DNA of 64,000 nucleotides from Paractinoplanes tereljensis (lineage in GTDB: Bacteria > Actinomycetota > Actinomycetes > Mycobacteriales > Micromonosporaceae): the NCBI RefSeq assembly GCF_016862435.1, contig NZ_BOMY01000041.1, positions 310,001 through 374,000 of the forward strand, written 5' to 3'. Shown here piece by piece: positions 16,840 to 25,061 of this stretch. Position 1 is the first letter of the stretch; every line of letters begins with the position of its first letter. The notes beneath the pieces were generated by a model. It was not told where the DNA came from, made no database searches, and saw nothing but the letters and a program-made list of their open reading frames with translations. Both the position numbers and the translations under genes were made by a program.

Positions 16840-18989
16840 GTCCGAACGGCCCAGGGCACATCCGCCCGCACCTCGATGTGCTCTGGGCCCTGCGGTGCGA
16901 CCTGGAGGCGGCCGAGCTCCTGGGTGCATCGGGTGAGCGCGATGTAGAGCCCGTTCCAGCCTCGAGGCTCGGCCGTGATGCCATCGGGATCCACCACCAG
17001 GGTCGCGTCCCATTCCAGGCCCTTGGCCTGGGTGGCGGTGAGTACCGGCACGTCGTCCAGGACGGCCGCGAGTTCTTCGGCGTACGCGGCGGACGCGACC
17101 ACGCCCACCGTCCCACCCACCCAGCGCTGCCGCAGGCTCTCGACCGTCGCGGTCGCCGTGTCGAGCAGTTCCCCCGGCGTCACGGTGAGCTTCCACGGGG
17201 TGATGCCGGTCGAACGAACCGCCCTCGGCGGGGTGTTGAGGCTGCCGGCTTTGGCCAGGACCGGCCCGGTGAGCTCCATGACCTCGCGTGGCGTGCGGTA
17301 GCAGATGGTCAGCTCCGCCGCGGTCCAGCGCTCCCCGAGCGTCGCTTGCACCGCCTGCGTCCAGCTGGTGTGCCGATGTGACGCCTCGGTCTGGTCGATG
17401 TCGCCGACCGCGGTGATGGAGCGGGACGGACACCGCCGCAGCACCATGTGCCACTGCATGTCGGACAGCTCCTGCGCCTCGTCGATCACGACATGCCCGT
17501 ACACCCATGCCCGATCCTTCCGGGCACGCTCCGCGACACTCGCACCGTGCGGCGCGGCCGCCGGCCGGTCGCCGAGCAGGTCCACGACCGCGTCGAACAG
17601 CGGGATGTCACTCGACGCCCACGGCAGCGCGGCGGTAGCGGAGACCAGCGTGACCTCCTCCGCGGACAGCGCCGGTGCGAACCGGCGCAGCAGGGCCCGG
17701 TCGCCGAGCAGGCGCCTGAGCATCGCTTCGGGATCCCGCGTCGGCCACCACGTCTCGACGAACCGCGCGATGGTGGCGCTGCCGGCGATACGCTCGCGCA
17801 GCTCCTCGATCTCTTCGTCCGACATCAGCCCGTCGACGTCGCTGCCGGTGGCCGTCGCCTGCGGCTCGGCCCGGCGGTCGAATCGGGCGAGGATGTCCTC
17901 GAAGCCCTCCTCCATCTGCTGCAGCAACGCCTCGCGTTGCTCGGCGACGGCGTCGGCCAGCAACTGGTGCAGGTGCTCGGCGAAGGCCTGGCGGGCACGG
18001 TGGTAGGAACGACCGGCCGTCGCCGAGGCCAGCGCGTCCGCAACGGCCTGCGCGTCGAGGACGTACGCCTCGCCCTCCCACCGCAGGCCCAGGTCACGCA
18101 CCGGCGGCAGGAGCGCCCGCACGTATGCCTCCAGCGCGGGCTGCCACAGCGCGCGCCCCTTGATCTCCGAAATCCGCCGGTCTTCGGCACGCTCGACGGT
18201 GGCCCCGGGAACCAGGGTGTCACAGGTGGCGGACACGACCGCCGTCTCGCCGAGCGCGGGCAGCACCTGGGCGATGTAGTCGAGGAACCGGGGCGAGGGC
18301 CCGAGCACCAGCACCGCCTGCTCCGCCATCTGCCCGTGGGTGAACAGCAGGTACGCCACCCGGTGCAACGCCACCACCGTTTTGCCCGTACCCGGGCCGC
18401 CCTGAACGATCAGCGGCCCGGTCGCGTCGGCGCGGATGATGTCGTCCTGCTCGTGCTGCAGCGTCGAAATCGCCGTCGCCATGCGCCCGGTGCGCCGCTG
18501 GTCCAGTGCCGACAGGAGGGCACCTTCGCCGACGAGGTCGGACGCCGCCGTGCCGTCCAGCGGCTCGTCGTCCACGCCGGTCACCACCGCGCCGCTGGTG
18601 CGGACGTGCCGGCGCCGGGCCTGCCCCTGCGGGTCGATCGCCGTCGCGGTGTAGAAGGGCCGCGCGGCCGGGGCACGCCAGTCCACGACCAGCGGGTCGG
18701 CCTGCACGTCCTCGTCCCGCAGCCCGACCCGGCCGATGTGCCGTACCGTGCCGTCGAGGCCGTCGAGACGCCCGAAGACAAACCCGCTCTCCGTCTGCCG
18801 GATCTCCTCGTACTGGCGCTGGAGCATCCGCCGGCGGGTGAGGTCCCCGTCGTCGTCGGTGGCAGCCTGCTCGGCCCGCTCCGCCAGGTTGGCGGCCACT
18901 CGATCCCGGCGCGTCAGGGCCGTGTCGAGAAACGTCTGTTCCTCGGCGATGGCGACCTGACGGCGAATTTCCTCGGCATTCCGGTGCAT
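16836..18989 (-). CDS. helD: HelD-type RNA polymerase-associated ATPase (UvrD/Rep superfamily)
   Basis: 717 residues from ATG 18989 with GAGG seven bases upstream. The N-terminus is a long charged coiled coil (1-70), as in HelD proteins, which push this arm into the RNA polymerase secondary channel. Superfamily-1 motor motifs follow: Walker A GGPGTGKT at 197-204, Walker B VIDEAQEL near 500, and QAKGLEWD and YIALTRC near the C-terminus. HelD releases RNA polymerase stalled on nucleic acid; a subgroup (HelR) displaces rifamycins from the enzyme. The pairing with an FAD monooxygenase makes a resistance role possible, but I cannot assign the subgroup from sequence alone. Confidence 0.88.
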   Translation of the reverse strand: MHRNAEEIRRQVAIAEEQTFLDTALTRRDRVAANLAERAEQAATDDDGDLTRRRMLQRQYEEIRQTESGFVFGRLDGLDGTVRHIGRVGLRDEDVQADPLVVDWRAPAARPFYTATAIDPQGQARRRHVRTSGAVVTGVDDEPLDGTAASDLVGEGALLSALDQRRTGRMATAISTLQHEQDDIIRADATGPLIVQGGPGTGKTVVALHRVAYLLFTHGQMAEQAVLVLGPSPRFLDYIAQVLPALGETAVVSATCDTLVPGATVERAEDRRISEIKGRALWQPALEAYVRALLPPVRDLGLRWEGEAYVLDAQAVADALASATAGRSYHRARQAFAEHLHQLLADAVAEQREALLQQMEEGFEDILARFDRRAEPQATATGSDVDGLMSDEEIEELRERIAGSATIARFVETWWPTRDPEAMLRRLLGDRALLRRFAPALSAEEVTLVSATAALPWASSDIPLFDAVVDLLGDRPAAAPHGASVAERARKDRAWVYGHVVIDEAQELSDMQWHMVLRRCPSRSITAVGDIDQTEASHRHTSWTQAVQATLGERWTAAELTICYRTPREVMELTGPVLAKAGSLNTPPRAVRSTGITPWKLTVTPGELLDTATATVESLRQRWVGGTVGVVASAAYAEELAAVLDDVPVLTATQAKGLEWDATLVVDPDGITAEPRGWNGLYIALTRCTQELGRLQVAPQGPEHIEVRADVPWAVRT

Positions 18990-19083
18990 AGGGAAACCTC
19001 ACACAAGCGATTCGGTTTGCGTTCGACCGGCAATGCTAGGGAGATCGGGAAGATGAATTCGAATGGAAGAGACAGGAATCTCA

Positions 19084-19093
19084 CGGGCTTGCG
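19084..19093 (-). promoter_or_regulatory. Possible rifamycin-associated element half-site upstream of helD
   Basis: CGGGCTTGCG on the + strand, about 95 bases upstream of the helD start, resembles from memory the left half of the rifamycin-associated element described upstream of actinobacterial rifamycin-resistance genes. The second half is not conserved here (GATTCCCGG follows). The remaining gap 18990-19246 holds no gene. Confidence 0.2.
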
Positions 19094-19167
19094 ATTCCCG
19101 GTCGCCTTCTGTCTCCGGCAGCAGAATTCGGCCTTGATTATTCGGTCCGGACCTGCTCGGCCGTGCG

Positions 19168-19193
19168 CTGCATTCGTTCTAAAGAATGCGCAG
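19168..19193 (-). terminator. Weak hairpin after folE
   Basis: GCATTC (19170-19175) pairs with GAATGC (19184-19189) around GTTCTAAA, with outer CTGC/GCAG complementarity offset by a bulge. It lies about 55 bases past the folE stop and before helD, a sensible place for the end of the six-gene operon. Confidence 0.3.
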
Positions 19194-19246
19194 GCATTGC
19201 GGCCTGTCGATCCAGCGCGAGCCGGCGAAGAGGCACCCGGGCAGAA

Positions 19247-19837
19247 TTATCCGCGGGCCACGGCGAGGAACTCCTGTCGGGTGCGGACGTCGGCGCGTAG
19301 CCGGCCGAGCATGGCGGAGGTGACCGTTGTGGCGCCGGTGGCTCGGATTCCCCGCAGGGTCATGCAGGTGTGTTCCGCTTCGATGAGCACACCGACGCCC
19401 TTGGGTTGCAGGCGTTCGGCGATCCAGTCGGCCACCTGCTTGGTGAGCCTTTCCTCGACCTGCGGGCGCAGCGCGAAGTGCTCGACGATGCGGGCGAGTT
19501 TGGACAGGCCGAGGATGCGGGTGTCGGGTAGGTAGCCGACGGTGGCGGTGCCGAAGAACGGCAGCAGGTGATGCTCGCACACCGACCGGAAGGGTATGGC
19601 CCGGGCCAGCACCAGCTCGTCGTAGCTGCCGTCGTTCGGAAAGGTGGTCAGCTCGAACGGGCGGGGGGTGAAGAACTCCGCGTACGCCTTGGCCATCCGC
19701 CGTGGGGTGTCGCGCATGGTTTCGCCGTCGGTGGCGATGTTCAAGGCGTTCAGGAAGTTCCGGGCGGCCAGTTCGGCGGCGTCCAGGTCGATGGCCTGGC
19801 TGTCAGCGACGACGCGCGTCGCGGTGGGTGTTGACAT
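19247..19837 (-). CDS. folE: GTP cyclohydrolase I
   Basis: 196 residues. The zinc site is complete: C87 and H90 in CEHHLLPF and C158 in HTCMTLRG. The catalytic region GLSKLARIVEHFA is present. FolE converts GTP to 7,8-dihydroneopterin triphosphate, the first step of THF synthesis. It is the last gene of the demethylase operon and its start overlaps the end of pabB by 35 bases. A folate gene at the end of a methyl-transfer operon suggests the cell expands its THF pool when the pathway is on. It is probably a second copy besides a housekeeping folE elsewhere (inference). Confidence 0.93.
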   Translation of the reverse strand: MSTPTATRVVADSQAIDLDAAELAARNFLNALNIATDGETMRDTPRRMAKAYAEFFTPRPFELTTFPNDGSYDELVLARAIPFRSVCEHHLLPFFGTATVGYLPDTRILGLSKLARIVEHFALRPQVEERLTKQVADWIAERLQPKGVGVLIEAEHTCMTLRGIRATGATTVTSAMLGRLRADVRTRQEFLAVARG

Positions 19838-20939
19838 GGCGGTCTTCTCCGATGGTCAGGACGGCGGCTTTGGCGAGGAGTTCAGCGTGTTCGGCGGCGG
19901 GGTCGGAGCCCCACGTGATGCCGCCGCCGGCACCGTAGACGGCGCGGCCGGTCTGCCGATCGATGACGGCGGTCCGGATGGCGACGTTGAACCGCGCCCG
20001 GAGCGGCTCAGTCGGTGGGGCGAGCATGCCGATGGCTCCGCAGTAGACGCCGCGAGGGCCGCGCTCGATGTCGCGGATGATCGCCATGCTGCTCGTCTTC
20101 GGTGCGCCGGTGATCGATCCGCAGGGGAACAGTGCCGTGAAGATGTCGGCGAGCCCGGTGCCCGGCCGCAGCCGGGCGGTGATCTCAGAGGTCATCTGCC
20201 AGACGGTCGGGTAGGGCTCGAGCGTGAACAGGTCGGTGACTTCCACCGTGCCGAGCTCGGCTATCCGGCCCAGGTCGTTGCGGAGCAGGTCGACGATCAT
20301 CACGTTCTCGGCCTGCTCTTTCGCACTCGTGCGCAGCCGCTGGGCCTGTTCCCGGTCGTGCGTGGCATCCTGTCCGCGCTCGGCCGTGCCTTTCATCGGC
20401 CGGGTCCGGATCTTGTTGCCGCTCTGTTCGAAGAACAGTTCGGGGCTGGCGCTGGCGATGACGTACCGGCCGAGGTCGAGGTAGGCGTTGTAGCCGCCAC
20501 GCTGGGCGGTGGCGAGCTGGGCGTACAGCGCGAATGGGTCGCCGGTGAAGTCGGTCTCCAGGCGGTCGGTGAGGTTGCACTGATAGGTGTCGCCGGCCGC
20601 GATCCGTTTCCGTACCGCATCGACCGCCCGCGCGTGCTCGGCGGCGCTCCATCCGGGTACCCACCGGGTCGGCTCGGCGGCGCCGGGTCGCGGCGGTGTC
20701 ACCGGCGCGACGTCGGTCGGTGGCGCCGTGATCCCGAACCAGGCCGGCGGTGGTGAGTCGGGCGCTACGTCGTACGCGACGTAGCCGTAGGCCCAGTCGC
20801 CGCCGGCCGTTGCCCGTTCCACCTCGGCCAGCACCTGCGGGACCTCACTGACGCGGTCGGTGCTCACCACCCGCCGTGGGGGCGGAAAGGCGAGGGCACG
20901 ACCGGCCGTCAGGTCGTCGAACCGGGCGACGCTGTTCAT
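19803..20939 (-). CDS. pabB: Aminodeoxychorismate synthase component I
   Basis: 378 residues from ATG 20939, which overlaps the folD stop (ATGA); the same frame runs upstream inside folD but is a shadow. The chorismate-binding domain fills residues 115 to the end, with TYQCNLTDRL, RTRPMKGTAERG and FPCGSITGAPK. The lysine in MKGT is the residue that distinguishes PabB from anthranilate synthase (alanine). PabB adds ammonia to chorismate to make aminodeoxychorismate, the precursor of p-aminobenzoate for folate. The N-terminal domain is short, about 110 residues. No pabA or pabC is adjacent, so those must be supplied from elsewhere. Confidence 0.88.
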   Translation of the reverse strand: MNSVARFDDLTAGRALAFPPPRRVVSTDRVSEVPQVLAEVERATAGGDWAYGYVAYDVAPDSPPPAWFGITAPPTDVAPVTPPRPGAAEPTRWVPGWSAAEHARAVDAVRKRIAAGDTYQCNLTDRLETDFTGDPFALYAQLATAQRGGYNAYLDLGRYVIASASPELFFEQSGNKIRTRPMKGTAERGQDATHDREQAQRLRTSAKEQAENVMIVDLLRNDLGRIAELGTVEVTDLFTLEPYPTVWQMTSEITARLRPGTGLADIFTALFPCGSITGAPKTSSMAIIRDIERGPRGVYCGAIGMLAPPTEPLRARFNVAIRTAVIDRQTGRAVYGAGGGITWGSDPAAEHAELLAKAAVLTIGEDRHVNTHRDARRR

Positions 20940-21763
20940 CGGCGGGCGGCACGCAGCGTGTTCGCCATCAGCATGGCGATGGTCATCGGGCCGACGCCAC
21001 CCGGGACCGGTGTGACCTGCGCGGCGATGCCGCGCAGCTCGGTGGTGCGGACGTCGCCGGTCAGGCCGTGCGGGGTGCGGTGGATACCGACGTCGATGAC
21101 GGCCGCGCCTGGTTTGACGTGTTCGGCTCCGATGAGGTGGGGCACGCCCGCCGCGACCACCAGGATGTCGGCCGTGCGGGTGAGCGCGGCCAGGTCGGTG
21201 GTGTGTTTGTGGGCGACGCTGACGGTGGCGTCGTGGTGCAGCAGCATCTCGGCCATCGGGTGCCCGACCAGCGAGGAGCGGCCGACCACGACGGCGTGGG
21301 CGCCGCGCATCTTGACTCCTTCGGAGGCGAGCAGTTCGATGACGCCGCTCGGGGTGCACGGACGCAGGCCGTTCTCGCCGCGGGCCAACAGGCCGGCGCT
21401 GTGGGTGGTGAGGCCGTCGACGTCCTTGCCGGCGGGGATCCGGTCGATCAGCGCGCCGGGGTCGAGGTGCGCCGGCAACGGCAGCTGCAGCAGGATGCCG
21501 TCGCAGCCGGGGTCGGCGGCGAGCTCGTCGAGCACCGCGGCGACCTGGCCCTGGGACACTGTGGCGGGTAGGTAGCGGTGCAGGTCACGCATGCCTGCTT
21601 CGCGAACCGCCTTGCGTTTGCCGGCCACGTAGACGGCGCTGGCCGGGTCGTCGCCGACCAGGATCGTGGCCAGTCCCGGCTTGCGGCTGAGGGTCGCCAC
21701 CTCGGCGGCGACCTGGGCCCGGACCCGCAGGGCGACGGCCTTGCCGTCGATGAAGGTGGTCAT
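20936..21763 (-). CDS. folD: Bifunctional methylene-THF dehydrogenase/cyclohydrolase
   Basis: 275 residues from ATG 21763, whose A is the last base of the purU stop. FolD hallmarks are visible: the lysine of YVAGKRKAV, LLQLPLPAHLD, DVDGL, VVVGRSSLVGHP (nucleotide binding) and PVPGGVGPMT. The enzyme interconverts 5,10-methylene-THF and 10-formyl-THF. Here it would work in the oxidative direction, taking the methylene unit from MetF towards PurU. It lies in the middle of the operon with overlapping stops and starts on both sides, indicating tight coupling. Confidence 0.94.
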   Translation of the reverse strand: MTTFIDGKAVALRVRAQVAAEVATLSRKPGLATILVGDDPASAVYVAGKRKAVREAGMRDLHRYLPATVSQGQVAAVLDELAADPGCDGILLQLPLPAHLDPGALIDRIPAGKDVDGLTTHSAGLLARGENGLRPCTPSGVIELLASEGVKMRGAHAVVVGRSSLVGHPMAEMLLHHDATVSVAHKHTTDLAALTRTADILVVAAGVPHLIGAEHVKPGAAVIDVGIHRTPHGLTGDVRTTELRGIAAQVTPVPGGVGPMTIAMLMANTLRAARR

Positions 21764-22668
21764 CAGGCGAAGACGATCGTGTGGTTGTGGTGGCGGATGA
21801 CCCGGTCCTCGCTGTGCCACTGCACGGCCCGCGACAGCACCGCGCGTTCCACGTCGGCGCCGCGGCGTTGCAGGTCGACAACCGAGTCGGCGTGGCTGAC
21901 CCGGACCACGTCCTGCTCGATGATCGGGCCTTCGTCGAGGTCCTCGGTGACGTAGTGCGCGGTGGCGCCGACCAGTTTGACGCCGCGTTCCTTGGCTTTC
22001 GCATGCGGGCCGGCGCCGATGAAGGCGGGCAGGAAGCTGTGGTGGATGTTGATGATCGGTACGCCGAGCCGGGCGATGAAGTCGCCGGAGAGGATCTGCA
22101 TGTAGCGAGCCAGCACTACGAAGTCGACGTTGCCGCGCAGCAGACGCAGGTGCTCGGCTTCGGCGGCGGACTTGTCCGGTCCGGCGGAGGGCACGTGGAA
22201 GAACGGGATGCCGAAGGCGCGTACCTCGTCGGCGGTGTCGGGGTGGTTGGAGATCACCATGGCGATGGTGACCGGCAGGTCGCCGCGCCGGTGCCGCCAG
22301 AGCAGGTCGAGCAGGCAGTGGTCGGCCTTGGACGCGAAGATCGCCACTCGTTGCGGGATGGACAGGTCGCGCAGCCGGTATTCGAGGTCAAAACCCTTGG
22401 CCAGCGCCGTCTTGAGGTCCCGGTCGATCTGCGGGAGCGCGGCCTTGAGGTTGTTCAGGCTGAAGACGGTGCGCTGGAAGAACGCTCCGCCGAGCGGGTC
22501 GTCGGAGTACTGGTCCAGCGACACGATGTTGGCCTGGTGTTTGCCGAGCACCGCGCCGACCGCCGCGACGATGCCGGTGCGGTCGCGGCCGTGCACGATC
22601 AGTGAGGCTTGGTGGTGGGTTGGTGTGCGCGACGGCGTCTGCAGAGGCGCCTGCTGAACGATGGTCAT
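21763..22668 (-). CDS. purU: Formyltetrahydrofolate deformylase
   Basis: 301 residues. An N-terminal ACT-type domain (about 20-100; LIVHGRDRTGIVAAVGAVL) precedes a formyltransferase-fold hydrolase domain with the active-site residues in INIHHSFLPAF (N, H) and DEGPIIEQD (D). PurU hydrolyses 10-formyl-THF to formate and THF. In this operon it is the exit step: it removes the one-carbon unit as formate and returns free THF to the demethylase. Such a PurU/FolD pair also occurs in sarcosine and glycine betaine catabolic operons. metF ends one base before its start codon. Confidence 0.93.
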   Translation of the reverse strand: MTIVQQAPLQTPSRTPTHHQASLIVHGRDRTGIVAAVGAVLGKHQANIVSLDQYSDDPLGGAFFQRTVFSLNNLKAALPQIDRDLKTALAKGFDLEYRLRDLSIPQRVAIFASKADHCLLDLLWRHRRGDLPVTIAMVISNHPDTADEVRAFGIPFFHVPSAGPDKSAAEAEHLRLLRGNVDFVVLARYMQILSGDFIARLGVPIINIHHSFLPAFIGAGPHAKAKERGVKLVGATAHYVTEDLDEGPIIEQDVVRVSHADSVVDLQRRGADVERAVLSRAVQWHSEDRVIRHHNHTIVFA

Positions 22669-22669
22669 G

Positions 22670-23527
22670 TCAGCCCTCCTTCCGGAAATTGGTGATCCAC
22701 TCGGCGGTGGCTCGAAGCCCGCCGAACGTGTAGAAGTGCAGCTTCACCTCGCCGTGCCGGGCGGGGTGGTAGTCGCCGGCGAGGGCGTGCAGGAAGCGGT
22801 CGGGTCCGGCGGTTCCCATCAGGTTGGTCAGCGACAGGCCGTACTTCTTGGCGATCGAGGTGCCGGTGCCGACGCCGAACCGGGTGGCGAAGCGCAGCAG
22901 ACGTCGCACGCCCGCCGGGCCGGGCACGCCGATGCGGATCGGGCTGGTGACGCCGTGCTCGCGCACCTGCTCGATCCAGTCCAGTACCGGGTCGGCGTCG
23001 AACCCGAACTGGGTGATCACGTCACCGGTCAGGTTCTTCTCGCGCAGGGCCGTGTGTTTGTCGATCAGGGCCGGCCAGAGCACCTGCTCGGGAATGCCGG
23101 GGTGGCCTTCCGGGTAGCCGGTGATGCTGACCCGCCGTACGCCGTGCTTCTCGAGCAGGCCCGACCGGATCACCGAGAGGGCATCGGCGTACGGGCCGTG
23201 CGGTTGGCTCGGGTCCCCGCCGACCACGAAGATCTCGTCCGCGGCCGCCTCGGCCCGCAGGGCCGAAAGGAATTCGGCGAGCATCGGCGCGGAGGCCAGC
23301 CGGCGGGCTGAGACATGCGGTACGGGTATCCAGCCCCGCCGCGTGACGGCGCGCGCCGCGGCCACCCGCATCGCGAGGTCCTCGTTACCGAGGAAGGTGA
23401 CGTTGATCCGGGTGCCGGCCGGGATGTCGGCGGACTCGAGCTCGCCGATGTCCTTGCCGGTCATCTCGAGGGAGAAGCCGCGCAACAGCTCGGTGAGCCG
23501 CTGCGACCTCAGGGGTGTGGACGTCAT
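22670..23527 (-). CDS. metF: Methylenetetrahydrofolate reductase family, oxidative methyl-THF branch
   Basis: 285 residues. ATG 23527 has AGGAG just upstream; ATG 23539 is the alternative. The sequence follows the MTHFR barrel with INVTFLGNEDL, VVGGDPSQPHGPY (flavin/folate region) and VSITGYPEGHPGIPE. The closest style I know is the divergent MetF encoded beside ligM in Sphingobium SYK-6 rather than a housekeeping enzyme. In methionine synthesis MetF makes methyl-THF; beside a demethylase the expected flux is reversed, oxidising 5-methyl-THF to 5,10-methylene-THF. A 66-bp gap separates it from the demethylase gene. Confidence 0.88.
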   Translation of the reverse strand: MTSTPLRSQRLTELLRGFSLEMTGKDIGELESADIPAGTRINVTFLGNEDLAMRVAAARAVTRRGWIPVPHVSARRLASAPMLAEFLSALRAEAAADEIFVVGGDPSQPHGPYADALSVIRSGLLEKHGVRRVSITGYPEGHPGIPEQVLWPALIDKHTALREKNLTGDVITQFGFDADPVLDWIEQVREHGVTSPIRIGVPGPAGVRRLLRFATRFGVGTGTSIAKKYGLSLTNLMGTAGPDRFLHALAGDYHPARHGEVKLHFYTFGGLRATAEWITNFRKEG

Positions 23528-23593
23528 GGGTCTCCTCATGGGCAGGAGTCATCGCCACCGCGCTCGCGCGGCGGGGCTGGCAGTGCGGGAGGG

Positions 23594-24925
23594 TCAGTTC
23601 CGGCGGTACGCGGTGCGGGCGTGCTCGTTGTACGGCGTGGGCTGCACGGTGGCGCGGATGCGGGGCAGGTCGACGCTCTCGCCGGTGCCGGGGGCATCGC
23701 CCCAGACGACCTCGACCGTCGTACCCGGTGTGGTGTGCCCGGGGTCGATCAGCGAGAGGGCCAGGATCGCGTCGTAGGGGTGCAGTGATGCGGTGTGGTA
23801 GGTGCTGCCGATCAGGTCGCCGCCGGTCGTCTCGATGCGCTGCCGGGCATAGCTGAGCACGAAACCCGGATCCGTCCCGTCGCCGATCACCCGCCGCGCG
23901 TCCTCGTTGTCGAGGACCAGGGTCACCTTGGTGAAGCGGGCATTGTCCTTGGCCTTGACCAGCGCCTCACGGCCGATGAAGTCGTGGTCGAGGTGGACGA
24001 GCCGGCCGTAGCCCAGCTCGTACGGGGTGACGTAGTAGTCCTCGATGTTCGCCGAGAAGAGGCTGCCGTGCAGTGGCCGCTGGCCTTCGATGCCGAACAG
24101 CGGCAGCCAGCGGCGGTAGCTGTCCAGTTCCGGGTCGGTGTAGATCGCCGGGGTGGGTGACGGGATCCAGCCGCTCTCGACCGACGCGGTGGTGTAGGCG
24201 AGCGCGCCGACGTGCACGATGCCGAGCGGTTCACCGGCTTTGAGAAGGGCCTCCTTGACGTACGCGCCGTCGGTCCAGTCGCCGATGAACTCGTACCCGG
24301 CCTGCCCGGCCATGCCATGCCGCAGGGCGCGGAAGCGGCGCCCGGCCAGCGTCACCTCGGCGGTGTGGAAGAACTTGGTCGGCGGCAGCGGCCCGCCGAA
24401 CACGCTCTCCACCACCTGCTGGGCGAGCGGCCCCTGGACCTGGAAGCGGAACAGTGCGGGGTCGCCGCCGCCGGGCCGGTACGCCGAGGACGGGTCGGTG
24501 GTGAACGAGACGTCGTAGCCGCCCTGCTCACCGTGCCACTGCACCCAGTGTTGCGAGGCGGGGATGCCGCTGAGGGTGTATCTCTGCTCGCCGAGCCGGG
24601 CGAGGATGCCGTCGGTGACGATGTAGCCGTCGCGGGTGACCGGGACGATCTGCTTGGCCTGGCCGATCGCGAACTTCTCGTAGTTGTTGGCGCTGACCGC
24701 CGCCAGCAGTTTGGTGGCGTCGGGGCCGTCGATGAACAGGTCGTACATGTGGTGTGAGAGGTCGGAGAGCGCGACGCCCTCGTGCCAGGCCGTCTGCTCC
24801 GGCCGCCAGCCGGCGTATTCCTTCTCGACGACCTCGGGCGTCCAGGGCGCGGCGCCGGGCTTCCACAGCATCTTGATCGGCGAGCCGGCCTTGGTGATGC
24901 CGTCCTGAAGACTGAGTGGTCCCAT
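23594..24925 (-). CDS. LigM/DesA-type THF-dependent aryl O-demethylase
   Basis: 443 residues from ATG 24925, with GGAAGG nine bases upstream. The protein belongs to the GcvT/aminomethyltransferase fold and shares the long conserved blocks I recognise from LigM (vanillate/3-O-methylgallate demethylase): LSHHMYDLFIDG, LRHGMAGQAGYE, ESGWIPSPTPAIYT, FSANIEDYYVTPYELGYG and DHDFIGREAL. LigM and DesA move the methyl group of a methoxy-aromatic acid onto THF, giving a phenol and 5-methyl-THF. It heads the operon with metF, purU, folD, pabB and folE, which handle exactly that product. Vanillate or syringate-like compounds are the natural guess, but other methyl donors are possible. No ring-cleavage gene is nearby. 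Confidence 0.85.
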   Translation of the reverse strand: MGPLSLQDGITKAGSPIKMLWKPGAAPWTPEVVEKEYAGWRPEQTAWHEGVALSDLSHHMYDLFIDGPDATKLLAAVSANNYEKFAIGQAKQIVPVTRDGYIVTDGILARLGEQRYTLSGIPASQHWVQWHGEQGGYDVSFTTDPSSAYRPGGGDPALFRFQVQGPLAQQVVESVFGGPLPPTKFFHTAEVTLAGRRFRALRHGMAGQAGYEFIGDWTDGAYVKEALLKAGEPLGIVHVGALAYTTASVESGWIPSPTPAIYTDPELDSYRRWLPLFGIEGQRPLHGSLFSANIEDYYVTPYELGYGRLVHLDHDFIGREALVKAKDNARFTKVTLVLDNEDARRVIGDGTDPGFVLSYARQRIETTGGDLIGSTYHTASLHPYDAILALSLIDPGHTTPGTTVEVVWGDAPGTGESVDLPRIRATVQPTPYNEHARTAYRRN

Positions 24926-24972
24926 TCGGGCTTCCTTCCGGTTTTCCCTGTTCACAGGGTTGGATGTTGCAG

Positions 24973-25024
24973 AACTAAATCGAGCTAGTTACGGAAGCTA
25001 CATCGCTGTTTCGCACTGTGGCAA
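24973..25024 (-). promoter_or_regulatory. Demethylase operon promoter with LacI-type operator
   Basis: Read on the minus strand, TTGCCA (25019-25024) and TAGCTT (24995-25000) are 18 bases apart, and directly downstream lies the 18-bp dyad AACTAGCTCGATTTAGTT (24990-24973) with 14 of 18 symmetric positions and a central CG, the usual LacI-family operator layout. Binding would block the start of transcription of the demethylase operon. The adjacent lacI gene reads away from it. Confidence 0.5.
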
Positions 25025-25061
25025 GGACCACTTCGCTCAACGGCATCGGTACGGTCATGGC

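Noticed and set aside
15502..17508. 668-codon minus-strand frame over the monooxygenase and helD genes
   Set aside because: Overlaps two recognised genes in other frames and has no family features.
17448..19535. 695-codon + strand frame over helD
   Set aside because: Antisense shadow of the HelD coding sequence.
19247..24925. Reading the folate operon as a glycine cleavage system
   Set aside because: No gcvH, gcvP or lipoamide dehydrogenase genes, and the GcvT-fold protein has LigM/DesA blocks rather than glycine cleavage T-protein ones.
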